The notes beneath the pieces were generated by a model, which made no database searches, was not told where the DNA came from, and saw only the letters and a list, made by a program, of their open reading frames with translations. Shown piece after piece: positions 9,128 through 16,973 of a DNA stretch of 64,000 nt. Position 1 is the first letter of the stretch, and each line of letters opens with the position of its first letter. A program made the position numbers and the translations under genes. The stretch is from Lachnospiraceae bacterium. Lineage in GTDB: Bacteria > Bacillota > Clostridia > Lachnospirales > Lachnospiraceae. Location: NCBI GenBank assembly GCA_902381685.1, contig LR698958.1:1179672-1243671 (forward strand), in the 5' to 3' direction.

Positions 9128-10159
9128 TTACTCTATCATTTCTTTTTTTCCTAATGTAAACTGTGCAACTACCGTCATAATTGCACTGATAAATAGTTGT
9201 GCGTAATATCCTAACCCTCTGCTCAAAATCATTCCCGGCAGTAAAAATTTCGGACTGAATATCGGGACAAAAATAATCAAAAACAATTGCTCACTAATGC
9301 CCATTCCGCCCGGAAGCGGCAACATATCTACCGCTATCGAAATAACCGCCTGTAATAAAACGATATCTATAATAGACTTTCCTGAAAGTCCAAAGGCACA
9401 ATACACAAAATACGTTGTCAAAAATAATGCGATTCTCTGTAAAAATGTAATCAAAAGAACATTTACCATTACCATCGCATGACTCTTTAAATATTTTGCG
9501 GTGTCATTATACAAATCCATAGACTCTTCTAATTTTTGCATACGCTCTTCTTTGCGCTTCAAAATATGAAGTCCTTCCAATAAACGCAATCCCTTTTTCA
9601 TCATTGCTTTCGCAAGAACAGGGTGAAATACAAGAATAAGCATAAAAGTCACACACATGACGTTTAAACCTACGCCCAAATAAAATACCGGCAATATACC
9701 CGTCAAATATTTTTTTACAAACCCCTGCCCAATGATAAGAAGAATCACACCGATAAGTACAAGAACCATTTTATATATAATGGTTACAATCATTAAAACG
9801 AGCGTCGATACCGGTATAGGTATTTTTTCTTTTTTCATATAGTAAATTTGCATCGGCTGTCCTCCACTTGCGGACGGAGTGATACAGCTAAAGAAAAACC
9901 CCACCGATGAAAACAGAAAACATTTCCATTTTTTTAACTTAATCGACAGAGAATTCATCAAATAGTAAATAATAATGGATTCTCCCCAAATAAAAAACAC
10001 AACACACACTACTCCGAAAAGGATAAACTCAAGTCTTGCCTCCTTTATAACCCGTACAACTTTCGTAATATCTTCCCCTTTAAAGACACCGTAAATAGTC
10101 AATCCAAACACAAGGAATAAAAACACAAGATTAAATATATTCTTCTTTACGTTTTTCAT
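9128..10159 (-). CDS. Flippase-like membrane protein (LPG synthase TM-domain/UPF0104 family)
   Basis: 343 aa with about eight membrane segments, no soluble synthase domain. The GVGLNVM and SAIMTVVAQF segments and the PLPGGMGISEQLF motif near residue 285 are characteristic of the lysylphosphatidylglycerol-synthase membrane domain (YbhN/AglD-like) superfamily. MprF flippase domains move lipids across the membrane; family members without the synthase part are poorly characterised. The start (GGGGGAAC upstream) overlaps the PAP2 gene by 29 nt, so they are co-translated. Transport of a phospholipid or glycolipid is inferred from the neighbours. Confidence 0.85.
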   Translation of the reverse strand: MKNVKKNIFNLVFLFLVFGLTIYGVFKGEDITKVVRVIKEARLEFILFGVVCVVFFIWGESIIIYYLMNSLSIKLKKWKCFLFSSVGFFFSCITPSASGGQPMQIYYMKKEKIPIPVSTLVLMIVTIIYKMVLVLIGVILLIIGQGFVKKYLTGILPVFYLGVGLNVMCVTFMLILVFHPVLAKAMMKKGLRLLEGLHILKRKEERMQKLEESMDLYNDTAKYLKSHAMVMVNVLLITFLQRIALFLTTYFVYCAFGLSGKSIIDIVLLQAVISIAVDMLPLPGGMGISEQLFLIIFVPIFSPKFLLPGMILSRGLGYYAQLFISAIMTVVAQFTLGKKEMIE

Positions 10160-10856
10160 CTGTAGTTCCCCCTGTTTTAAAAGTCCTGTCGGCTATCCTC
10201 TTCCAAAAGCGGATATATCCTTTATAAAATTGTGTATGTCTTGCAAACCATAATGTTCCCTCTGCAATGATAACTCCCGCAATAACATCTATAATCACAT
10301 GCTGTTTTGTTGTCAGTGTGGATACGAACACAGAAACGGCTATCAGACACGAAGTCCACTGATACCACTTCGGCACTCTTTTGTCTCCTCTGATTCCGAT
10401 ATAGCAGAACCAACTGACGAGACAGTGAATAGACGGGAATAAATTGTCTGCCGCATCTATCCGATACAAAAAACGCATGCCTTCATTCCACACTCCTCCG
10501 CCCACAATATCCGGACGGATATTGGTTGTCGGAAACAGAATAAAAATAGTAAAACAAATGATTCTTGAAATCATATCTGCAAAAAAGAACTGATATGCCC
10601 TTTCCTCATCTTGTTTTGCTATAATAATATAGTTGATAACCCAAAATATGTAACACCCGAAATAGATAAACAGACTCTCCGGAATAAGCGGTATCTTCTC
10701 ATCTAATCTGCTTGTCAATATATAATGATGCCAGTCCCCCGCAATCATTCTTGCTCCACAATATAATAAACTGTTAAACACAAAAGCAAAGATAACAATA
10801 AAAAACCTGCCGACAGGCATTATCTTTTCAATAAAACCTTGTATCCACTTTCTCAT
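10131..10856 (-). CDS. PAP2-family membrane phosphatase / phosphotransferase
   Basis: 241 aa with six predicted membrane segments. PAP2 motif 2 is PSIHCLVSW (141-149) and motif 3 is TTKQHVIIDVIAG with His186, the catalytic nucleophile position. Motif 1 is not the canonical KxxxxxxRP. This pattern is seen in the inositolphosphorylceramide-synthase-like branch of PAP2 proteins, so either lipid phosphatase or head-group transferase activity is possible. First gene of the lipid operon, with a promoter at 10888-10916. Confidence 0.82.
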   Translation of the reverse strand: MRKWIQGFIEKIMPVGRFFIVIFAFVFNSLLYCGARMIAGDWHHYILTSRLDEKIPLIPESLFIYFGCYIFWVINYIIIAKQDEERAYQFFFADMISRIICFTIFILFPTTNIRPDIVGGGVWNEGMRFLYRIDAADNLFPSIHCLVSWFCYIGIRGDKRVPKWYQWTSCLIAVSVFVSTLTTKQHVIIDVIAGVIIAEGTLWFARHTQFYKGYIRFWKRIADRTFKTGGTTDEKRKEEYI

Positions 10857-10887
10857 ATGTTTCCTCTCATTCGCCTAATATTTATCC

Positions 10888-10916
10888 ATTATATCAAATT
10901 TTTTCTCGGGTATAAA
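10888..10916 (-). promoter_or_regulatory. Sigma-A promoter of the lipid operon
   Basis: Minus strand TTTATA, 17-bp spacer, TATAAT, about 25 nt before the PAP2 ribosome site. Confidence 0.7.
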
Positions 10917-10942
10917 GCAAATATCTTCATCTTAAGAAATCT

Positions 10943-11698
10943 TTAAGCTTTCTTCGCGAGATAACGCGCCGCAAAATAAGCGGATACGGGAACAATCAGC
11001 AGGCATGTAACAGCCCCAAATAACATGATTGAAAGTTCCTGAAAGAGAAATTTAGAATTTACAATCAATTCCAAAGGATACTTTTCCCGTTTCAAATACG
11101 CAAACAAAAGAAGGGACTCTCCTAAATACGCAAACAGTAATGTATTGACGGTTGTTCCGATAATCTCTTTTCCAACCTGTATCCCTGAATGAAAAAGTTC
11201 CTTTTCCGTTAGATTCTGCTTATGAAAGGCAACCTCATGTACCGCAGAAGTCACTGAAAGAGCCGTGTCAATCGCGGCCCCCAGAGCGCTTAGTATCGTT
11301 ACGGAAACCGCTATTTGCATCATACTTATTTGTATGTTCACATTGTAATAATACATGACATCTTCCTGTATGGATTGAATTTCATTCAATCCTCCGGCTC
11401 TGTATTTCCATACGACGAAATAAATCAATGCAGTCACAAAAAACATAACGATACACACAGCCATAAATGCCGATTTCGTCTTAATGTTTTTCCCGTTTTG
11501 TCCAAAAAGAGAGACACAACTAATGGCAACCGTCGCAAAAAACAGAATAAAAAACGGCGAATGACCTCTCGCAAGAAAGATAATCGTAAATGCAAGGACG
11601 ATAATATTTCCCGCAAGCGCCATCACGGAAGTCGCTCCTCTCTCTCCGCCTATAACGAGCATCAGCACAAATAATATAAGCGCTAAAATTCCTATCAT
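10943..11698 (-). CDS. YibE/F family membrane protein (second of pair)
   Basis: 251 aa with about seven hydrophobic segments. It resembles the C-terminal half of YibE/F-like proteins; the TILSALGAAIDTALSVTSAV segment is the conserved region. The start at 11698 forms an ATGA overlap with the upstream paralogous gene and has GGAGG upstream. Function is unknown; the family is predicted to be a multi-pass transporter or channel. The two genes look like a split or duplicated YibE/F pair. Confidence 0.8.
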   Translation of the reverse strand: MIGILALILFVLMLVIGGERGATSVMALAGNIIVLAFTIIFLARGHSPFFILFFATVAISCVSLFGQNGKNIKTKSAFMAVCIVMFFVTALIYFVVWKYRAGGLNEIQSIQEDVMYYYNVNIQISMMQIAVSVTILSALGAAIDTALSVTSAVHEVAFHKQNLTEKELFHSGIQVGKEIIGTTVNTLLFAYLGESLLLFAYLKREKYPLELIVNSKFLFQELSIMLFGAVTCLLIVPVSAYFAARYLAKKA

Positions 11699-12831
11699 GC
11701 TTTGGCCTCCTCTCTTCTTTTTATCTTCAGCAGGGAAGCCGCCACAAAAATAGAAATCGGAATGGCGATAACAATTCCTATACTCTCTATAAGAAATCTG
11801 CATATTTCAAACGGAATATTTAGTTTTGCTATGGTAAGAAACGAAATGTCATTGTTCATTCGGATAAGAAACGTTGGAATAAGTCCGCAGCCGAAAGTAA
11901 ATAGCAGCACGCTGATCATTGTTCCCATTATGTCATAACCCACTTCCCGACCGGAACGAAACAACTCTTTCCAGCGTATCGAAGGTCTTTTCCGAATCAA
12001 TTCGCCCAGTGTGGCTGAAATCGTCACTGTCACGTCCATAATTGCCCCAAGCCCTGCAAGCATCACTTCCGCTTCAAACAACTCGGACGGATTATCCAGA
12101 CTTCCCAAATATTCCATCGCCGCATAGTCTGTTTCTCCCGCCGTGTTCATGACAAGATGAAAAAGTCCCATAATCACTGCAAGAACACACAGGGTGGAAA
12201 GTATGGACGCCAATGTTCTCCTGTTCATTCCATTTAGAATGATGAGCGTTCCAATTGTGAATACGAATACCATAACATTGCAAATTTTCAAAACATCTTC
12301 CCCATTTAAGAAGAAAGCAAATCCCACCATGTAGATGGCAATATTGACTCCCACTGTAAATATTGTTCTTATCCCCTGCCTTTTTGTTACTGCAAACAGC
12401 AATAGCACCATCAATCCTAAAAGCGCCACAATTCCTGTATCTCTCTTCAACCCTTTAATATTTCCTGACAGTGTATTTGCCTTTTCTCTTATTTCCACAA
12501 ATATTCTGTCATGCTTTTGATACTTCTGTGACGTCACTTCTGACTCGGCATATTCGTTTTTTAGTTGTATTATTTCTTTTTTATGTTCTCCGTTTAACAC
12601 AACGCCCTTCAAAAACTGCCTGTAGTGTACTTCTTCTCCCCCTCTTGTCCCTTCCTCTGTCTCCTTTTCTTCGGTTTTTACTTCCGTTATTTTAACTATG
12701 GGAGTTTTATATAACCATGTATCAAAAGCAACAAATAAAAGAAGAGAGAAATACATAAAAACCATCACGCAGATTGCTTTTCTTTCCCGCATTTTCTGCA
12801 AAAGAATACGTATATTTTCTTTCACTGACAC
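11695..12831 (-). CDS. YibE/F family membrane protein (first of pair)
   Basis: 378 aa. A short N-terminal membrane anchor, then an extracytoplasmic region (~40-130) rich in Lys/Glu, then about seven membrane segments. The conserved YibE/F segment reads GLGAIMDVTVTISATLGELI near residue 265, clearly paralogous to the neighbouring gene. The start is a GTG with no strong ribosome site; another GTG two codons on is equally possible. Follows the PPC-domain gene by 9 nt. Confidence 0.82.
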   Translation of the reverse strand: MSVKENIRILLQKMRERKAICVMVFMYFSLLLFVAFDTWLYKTPIVKITEVKTEEKETEEGTRGGEEVHYRQFLKGVVLNGEHKKEIIQLKNEYAESEVTSQKYQKHDRIFVEIREKANTLSGNIKGLKRDTGIVALLGLMVLLLFAVTKRQGIRTIFTVGVNIAIYMVGFAFFLNGEDVLKICNVMVFVFTIGTLIILNGMNRRTLASILSTLCVLAVIMGLFHLVMNTAGETDYAAMEYLGSLDNPSELFEAEVMLAGLGAIMDVTVTISATLGELIRKRPSIRWKELFRSGREVGYDIMGTMISVLLFTFGCGLIPTFLIRMNNDISFLTIAKLNIPFEICRFLIESIGIVIAIPISIFVAASLLKIKRREEAKA

Positions 12832-12840
12832 GTCACCCGC

Positions 12841-13269
12841 TTATTCATTAAAAAATGAAAAGAGATTTAGTCCCGTCTCTTCGTCAAATTTTCTGTCCAC
12901 TCTTCCGTCAATAACCTGCACAATCATTTCACATGTGGCGCTGACTACCGCTCTGTTCAGGTGGCCTCCAAACACTTCTCCCTTTTCGTTTCCCGCGCTC
13001 AGATGAATGTGTGTATAAAATTGGTCGTCCATCGTGTTAATTGTTCCCGTCAGAGAAACAATCTCAAAGTCTCCATGAAAATGATTTGACTTATACTGTT
13101 TCTCTTCTGTTCTTAAAACACCGACGGTAAAATCTCCTATCGCTCCCAACGCCTGTACACTTGCCAGTTTTATATTCTCTGCAAGAGCCAGTTCTTTTAT
13201 CTTTTCCAATATTTCCTCGCCCTTATCTATTCTGGCGATAATTACATTGTTCATTCTTCTATATTCCAT
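12841..13269 (-). CDS. PPC (DUF296) domain DNA-binding-like protein
   Basis: 142 aa, single PPC/DUF296 domain. The HIHLSAGNEKGEVFGGHLN segment near residue 90 carries the conserved histidines of bacterial PPC proteins, some of which bind zinc as trimers. In plants the domain accompanies AT-hooks; the bacterial stand-alone form has no settled role. GGAGG lies 7 nt before ATG. Likely co-transcribed with the YibE/F genes downstream. Confidence 0.85.
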   Translation of the reverse strand: MEYRRMNNVIIARIDKGEEILEKIKELALAENIKLASVQALGAIGDFTVGVLRTEEKQYKSNHFHGDFEIVSLTGTINTMDDQFYTHIHLSAGNEKGEVFGGHLNRAVVSATCEMIVQVIDGRVDRKFDEETGLNLFSFFNE

Positions 13270-13313
13270 ATTTTTACCTCCTAAAGCAATACCATTCTAT
13301 TTTACCACAGTAA

Positions 13314-13345
13314 AACAAAAAAAAGAAGCGGTATTCCCGCTTCTT
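13314..13345 (-). terminator. rpsO terminator
   Basis: AAGAAGCGG / CCGCTTCTT, a 9-bp stem with a 5-nt loop, followed on the minus strand by a run of eight T. Lies ~50 nt past the rpsO stop. Confidence 0.9.
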
Positions 13346-13394
13346 CTAAATGTTGTGTTGTGTGTCTATATGTTTTCCAATAATTTGGTTTAGA

Positions 13395-13661
13395 TTATTT
13401 TCTTAATCCTAATCTTTCAATTAAAGAACGATATCTTTCAATATCTGTTTTCTTTAAGTAAGCAAGTAATCCTCTTCTCTGACCTACCATTTTAAGAAGA
13501 CCTCTTCTTGAGTGGTGATCTTTTGGATTTGCTTTGAAGTGTTCTGTTAATTCGTTAATTCTTGCTGTTAAAATAGCTACCTGAACTTCCGGTGAACCTG
13601 TATCTCCTTCTGTTCTGCCATATTCAGCGATGATTGCCTGTTTTTTGTCCTTTGCTATCAT
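13395..13661 (-). CDS. rpsO: 30S ribosomal protein S15
   Basis: 88 aa, full length. Typical S15 sequence with [20 protein letters not shown] and the [22 protein letters not shown]-binding region. Strong ribosome site AGGAGGAATTAAGTCA before ATG. Has its own promoter and a hairpin leader, and a strong terminator downstream, so it can be expressed apart from the ribF operon. Confidence 0.98.
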   Translation of the reverse strand: MIAKDKKQAIIAEYGRTEGDTGSPEVQVAILTARINELTEHFKANPKDHHSRRGLLKMVGQRRGLLAYLKKTDIERYRSLIERLGLRK

Positions 13662-13704
13662 TGACTTAATTCCTCCTGTTTTTCTAATTTACCGCCTGAC
13701 ATTA

Positions 13705-13730
13705 AGTAAAGGTTGGAGTTTCCATTTACT
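13705..13730 (-). promoter_or_regulatory. rpsO 5'-leader hairpin
   Basis: AGTAAA/TTTACT (6 bp) plus an inner TGGA/TCCA (4 bp) separated by a 3-nt bulge form a hairpin in the ~95-nt leader of rpsO, midway between promoter and ribosome site. S15 represses its own translation by binding leader RNA in several bacteria, so this is a candidate S15 site; I do not match it to a specific known leader class. Confidence 0.5.
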
Positions 13731-13757
13731 GAACATCGGCTCTTTTCATACCTAATC

Positions 13758-13786
13758 AGTATATCACAACTTTTCCTATATGTAAA
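13758..13786 (-). promoter_or_regulatory. Sigma-A promoter of rpsO
   Basis: Minus strand TTTACA, 17-bp spacer, TATACT; the -35 directly abuts the ribF stop codon. Confidence 0.78.
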
Positions 13787-14704
13787 CTACTTTTTAAAGA
13801 ATCCTTTTCCCATTTCGATATCTGACCTCATTTGTTTCTGAAGTGCAGAGACGGAAGAAAATTTTTTCTCCTCACGCACAAATGAGTACAATCTAATTTG
13901 AATTTTTTTGCCATAAGCATCTTCATCATAGTCAAACAGAAACGTCTCAACCAGTTTTTCTTTCTTGTCAGACACGGTAGGTTTACACCCCACATTGCTG
14001 ATTCCTCTGTATTCCTTTCCGTCTATCATCACACTGCTCACATAGACACCGTTCGGAGAAAGAAGTTTTTCTTCGGCCGGAATAACATTCATTGTGGGAA
14101 ATCCTAACTTTCTTCCCAGTTTTTCTCCGTGTTCAACCGTCCCTAAAATTGTGTAGGGATATCCGAGAAGTTTCTCCGCCAGTTCCATATTCCCTTTGTG
14201 AATTTCTTCTTTAACGAAAGTACTGCTGATTTCCCGTTCTCCATACATTTCCTTTTCTATTACAATTAACTTATATCCACAAATCTGCTGGTACTTTTCC
14301 AGCAAATAAATGTCTCCCTTTTTCTGATATCCGAATCGAAAATCAGTCCCAACAACAACATATTTTGCATGGAATTTTTTCATCAACACTTCTTTGATAA
14401 ACGTTTCCGCGTCCATTGTATGAATCTTTTCCACAAATGGACATTCAACCAGATAATCTACCTGTTCTTCCAGCCGTAGACACTTCTCCTCACTTGTCAT
14501 CAGTATATAGTTTTGTTTTCCCAGTTCTTTAAAAAAGGGGAACATATCAAATGAAAAAACGACACTTTTTATTTGTCCGTCCGCATGCTTTTTTACCTGT
14601 TCAATCAGTTTTTGATGTCCTCTGTGCAAACCGTCAAATTTCCCCAGTGTAATCGCAGTATGGCTCGGACAGTTATAATTTTCTATTCCTCTTATATACC
14701 GCAT
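13787..14704 (-). CDS. ribF: Bifunctional riboflavin kinase / FAD synthetase
   Basis: Converts riboflavin to FMN and then FAD. The N-terminal adenylyltransferase domain shows GKFDGLHRGHQKLI (residues ~22-35) and SSTFVKEEI; the C-terminal kinase domain (~185-300) contains GFPTMNVIP and PNGVYV. 305 aa is standard. Follows truB by 2 nt, as in many Firmicutes. Confidence 0.95.
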   Translation of the reverse strand: MRYIRGIENYNCPSHTAITLGKFDGLHRGHQKLIEQVKKHADGQIKSVVFSFDMFPFFKELGKQNYILMTSEEKCLRLEEQVDYLVECPFVEKIHTMDAETFIKEVLMKKFHAKYVVVGTDFRFGYQKKGDIYLLEKYQQICGYKLIVIEKEMYGEREISSTFVKEEIHKGNMELAEKLLGYPYTILGTVEHGEKLGRKLGFPTMNVIPAEEKLLSPNGVYVSSVMIDGKEYRGISNVGCKPTVSDKKEKLVETFLFDYDEDAYGKKIQIRLYSFVREEKKFSSVSALQKQMRSDIEMGKGFFKK

Positions 14705-14706
14705 AC

Positions 14707-15618
14707 CTATTCACCTTTGTCAAAAAACATTTTGATGAGTTTGAACATTTTCTTTTCTTTGTTATATCCGTAAACTCCGATAAATCTGTTCTGATTGTCG
14801 TACACTCTCACAAATTCTTCTTCCGCCAAATCATCTGTTTCCTCCGCCTGATTTTTAAAAAACGGATTTCCGTTATATACAAGCGAAACGTATTTTTCCT
14901 TTACGTTCACCTTCTTATACTGCAAAAACATTTCATCTATCGGCACAAGAATATTATCAAGTTTTCCTTCATCTCTTAAGCGGGTAATCTGCTCTAACCT
15001 AAAACTTTCTTCTATGCGAAAGCGGCTGACTCTCGTGCGGACAAGTTCTTCCATACACCCGCCGCACTGTAATTTCTGCCCTATATCATGACACAGTGTT
15101 CTGATATACGTTCCTTTTGAGCAGGTGACCTCCATTTTCACTCTGGGCAGATTGATTTCTTTTATACAGATTTCATGTATTTGTACCGGTCTCGCTTTTC
15201 TCTCTACCTCAATCCCCTGTCTTGCAAGTTCATACAGTTTCTTCCCATTTACTTTAAGCGCGGAATACATTGGCGGAATCTGCTCATATCTGCCCACAAA
15301 CCCGCAGATCACTTCACGCACCTGTTCTTCCGTAAGAGCGTCCGTGTTTTTTGTCTCCAACACTTCTCCGCCTGTATCCTGTGTATCCGTCACCTGACCG
15401 AGTAACAGTACGGTTTCATATGTCTTATCTTTGTCCGTCAGCATATCACAAAGCTTTGTTGCTTTTCCAAGACAAACCGGAAGGACACCTGTCGCATCGG
15501 GATCTAACGTTCCGGTATGTCCAATCTTTTTCTGTCCCACAATTCCTCTCAACTTTGCAACAACATCATGGGAAGTATATCCCTTCTCTTTATATACATT
15601 TAAAACTCCATGTATCAT
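14707..15618 (-). CDS. truB: tRNA pseudouridine(55) synthase
   Basis: Makes pseudouridine 55 in the T-loop of tRNAs. GHTGTLDPDATGVLPVCLG near residue 35 contains the catalytic Asp, and the KGTYIRTLCHDIG motif lies near residue 175. 303 aa. AGGAGC precedes the ATG. Confidence 0.95.
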   Translation of the reverse strand: MIHGVLNVYKEKGYTSHDVVAKLRGIVGQKKIGHTGTLDPDATGVLPVCLGKATKLCDMLTDKDKTYETVLLLGQVTDTQDTGGEVLETKNTDALTEEQVREVICGFVGRYEQIPPMYSALKVNGKKLYELARQGIEVERKARPVQIHEICIKEINLPRVKMEVTCSKGTYIRTLCHDIGQKLQCGGCMEELVRTRVSRFRIEESFRLEQITRLRDEGKLDNILVPIDEMFLQYKKVNVKEKYVSLVYNGNPFFKNQAEETDDLAEEEFVRVYDNQNRFIGVYGYNKEKKMFKLIKMFFDKGE

Positions 15619-15628
15619 ACTTATGCTC

Positions 15629-16585
15629 CTAATCCTTCTGCAACTGTAGTTCTATCTGTTTTGCAATATTGTTGATAACATCATGGGCAGTTCCTTTCAT
15701 CGTAAGACCTGACGCCTTTTTATGCCCGCCGCCGCCAAAGTATCCTGCCACCTTGCTCACATCAACTTCATCACCGGAGCGCAGGCTGATTTTGAATTCA
15801 TGCGTCTGTAATTCATATAGAAAAATAGCAACTTTTACTCCCCTCGTCAGTCTTAACTGGCTTACAATTCCCTCTAAGTCTTTGGGCGATACTTCGTAAA
15901 AGTCCATCATTTTTTTATCAATTACAGAGACAATACACTGCCCTTCCATAAACAAAACGCTTTCCAGCAACGCTCTTCCCAAAATCTGATTTTGTACATA
16001 TGTTTTCTCATAATAAGTGTCATGAATAATTTTGGAATAATCAATCCCTTTTGCCATTAATTTCGATGCGACTATCATCGTTTCAGGAGATGTGCATGAA
16101 TATTGGAATACACCTGTATCATGCACCAGTCCTAAGTAAAGACACTCCGCTATCTCTTTTGTTATCTTTTCCTCTTCCATAAGTTCAAACACTAATTCAC
16201 AGGTGGAACTGGCATCAGGTTTAATATAGTTGTTTTTCCCAAAGGAGCGGTTGCTTATATGATGATCTACACAAAATGTTTCCGCTGCTCTCTCAAATAA
16301 CGGCGCTGAGAAACCTAACCGCCCCACATCACCACAGTCAAGTGAAATAAACAAATCATATGTCTTTTCTTTTATTTCATGTGAAATCTCTTTTGTCGCC
16401 CCGATAAAACGAAAACTGTTTGGGATTTCTTCCAGATAAACGTCAACGTCCGTTTCCGGATACCATGTACGAATATACTGATACATGGCCATACAAGACC
16501 CGACGCAGTCACCGTCAGGTCTTATATGTCCTCCAATTGCCACGGACTTTACCTCTGCTAAAGTTCGCTGCAACACTTTATTCAC
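15629..16585 (-). CDS. nrnA: DHH-family phosphoesterase (NrnA-like oligoribonuclease/pAp phosphatase)
   Basis: Degrades short RNAs and 3'-phosphoadenosine 5'-phosphate. DHH domain motifs: GGHIRPDGDCVGS (~18-30), SLDCGDVGR, VDHHISN (~110-116) and HDTGVFQYS; the DHHA1 domain ends with the substrate-binding GGGGHKKASG. 318 aa. Overlaps rbfA by 8 nt. A place between rbfA and truB is the usual one in Firmicutes. Confidence 0.93.
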   Translation of the reverse strand: MNKVLQRTLAEVKSVAIGGHIRPDGDCVGSCMAMYQYIRTWYPETDVDVYLEEIPNSFRFIGATKEISHEIKEKTYDLFISLDCGDVGRLGFSAPLFERAAETFCVDHHISNRSFGKNNYIKPDASSTCELVFELMEEEKITKEIAECLYLGLVHDTGVFQYSCTSPETMIVASKLMAKGIDYSKIIHDTYYEKTYVQNQILGRALLESVLFMEGQCIVSVIDKKMMDFYEVSPKDLEGIVSQLRLTRGVKVAIFLYELQTHEFKISLRSGDEVDVSKVAGYFGGGGHKKASGLTMKGTAHDVINNIAKQIELQLQKD

Positions 16586-16949
16586 CTTCTTCTTTGATAT
16601 CTTTTGTCACATCATCAATCTTTTTCGACATAGCCACACCATAGGCTATGGACTGGTCTAACACGAATTTAATTTCCGGCGTATTTCTCATATTCAGATT
16701 GTGTGCCAATTCTCTTCTAATGTAGCCCTCGGCACTCTGCAATCCTTTCAATGTATCTTCCTGTGCCATCTCGTCACCAAACACACTGATATATGCTTTA
16801 CATGTTTTTAAATCAGGAGCAACTTCCACTGCAACAACCGAAGTCATTGGCGCAACGCGGGGATCTTTAATTCCGCCTCTTACGATGTTGCTCAATTCCC
16901 TCTGTACCTCCATATTGACTCTTGTATTTTTAATGCTGTTTTTTCTCAA
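16578..16949 (-). CDS. rbfA: 30S ribosome-binding factor RbfA
   Basis: Assists late 30S maturation and cold adaptation. A single KH-like domain; EVQRELSNIVRGGIKDPRV and the KTCKAYISVFGDE region are typical. I chose TTG at 16949, giving a protein that begins (M)RKNSIKNTRVN as in relatives; GGAGGAG lies 5 nt upstream. An in-frame TTG at 16970 precedes the ribosome site and is unlikely. 123 aa. Confidence 0.93.
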   Translation of the reverse strand: MRKNSIKNTRVNMEVQRELSNIVRGGIKDPRVAPMTSVVAVEVAPDLKTCKAYISVFGDEMAQEDTLKGLQSAEGYIRRELAHNLNMRNTPEIKFVLDQSIAYGVAMSKKIDDVTKDIKEEGE

Positions 16950-16973
16950 TTTTACTCCTCCAATCTTCAAAAA

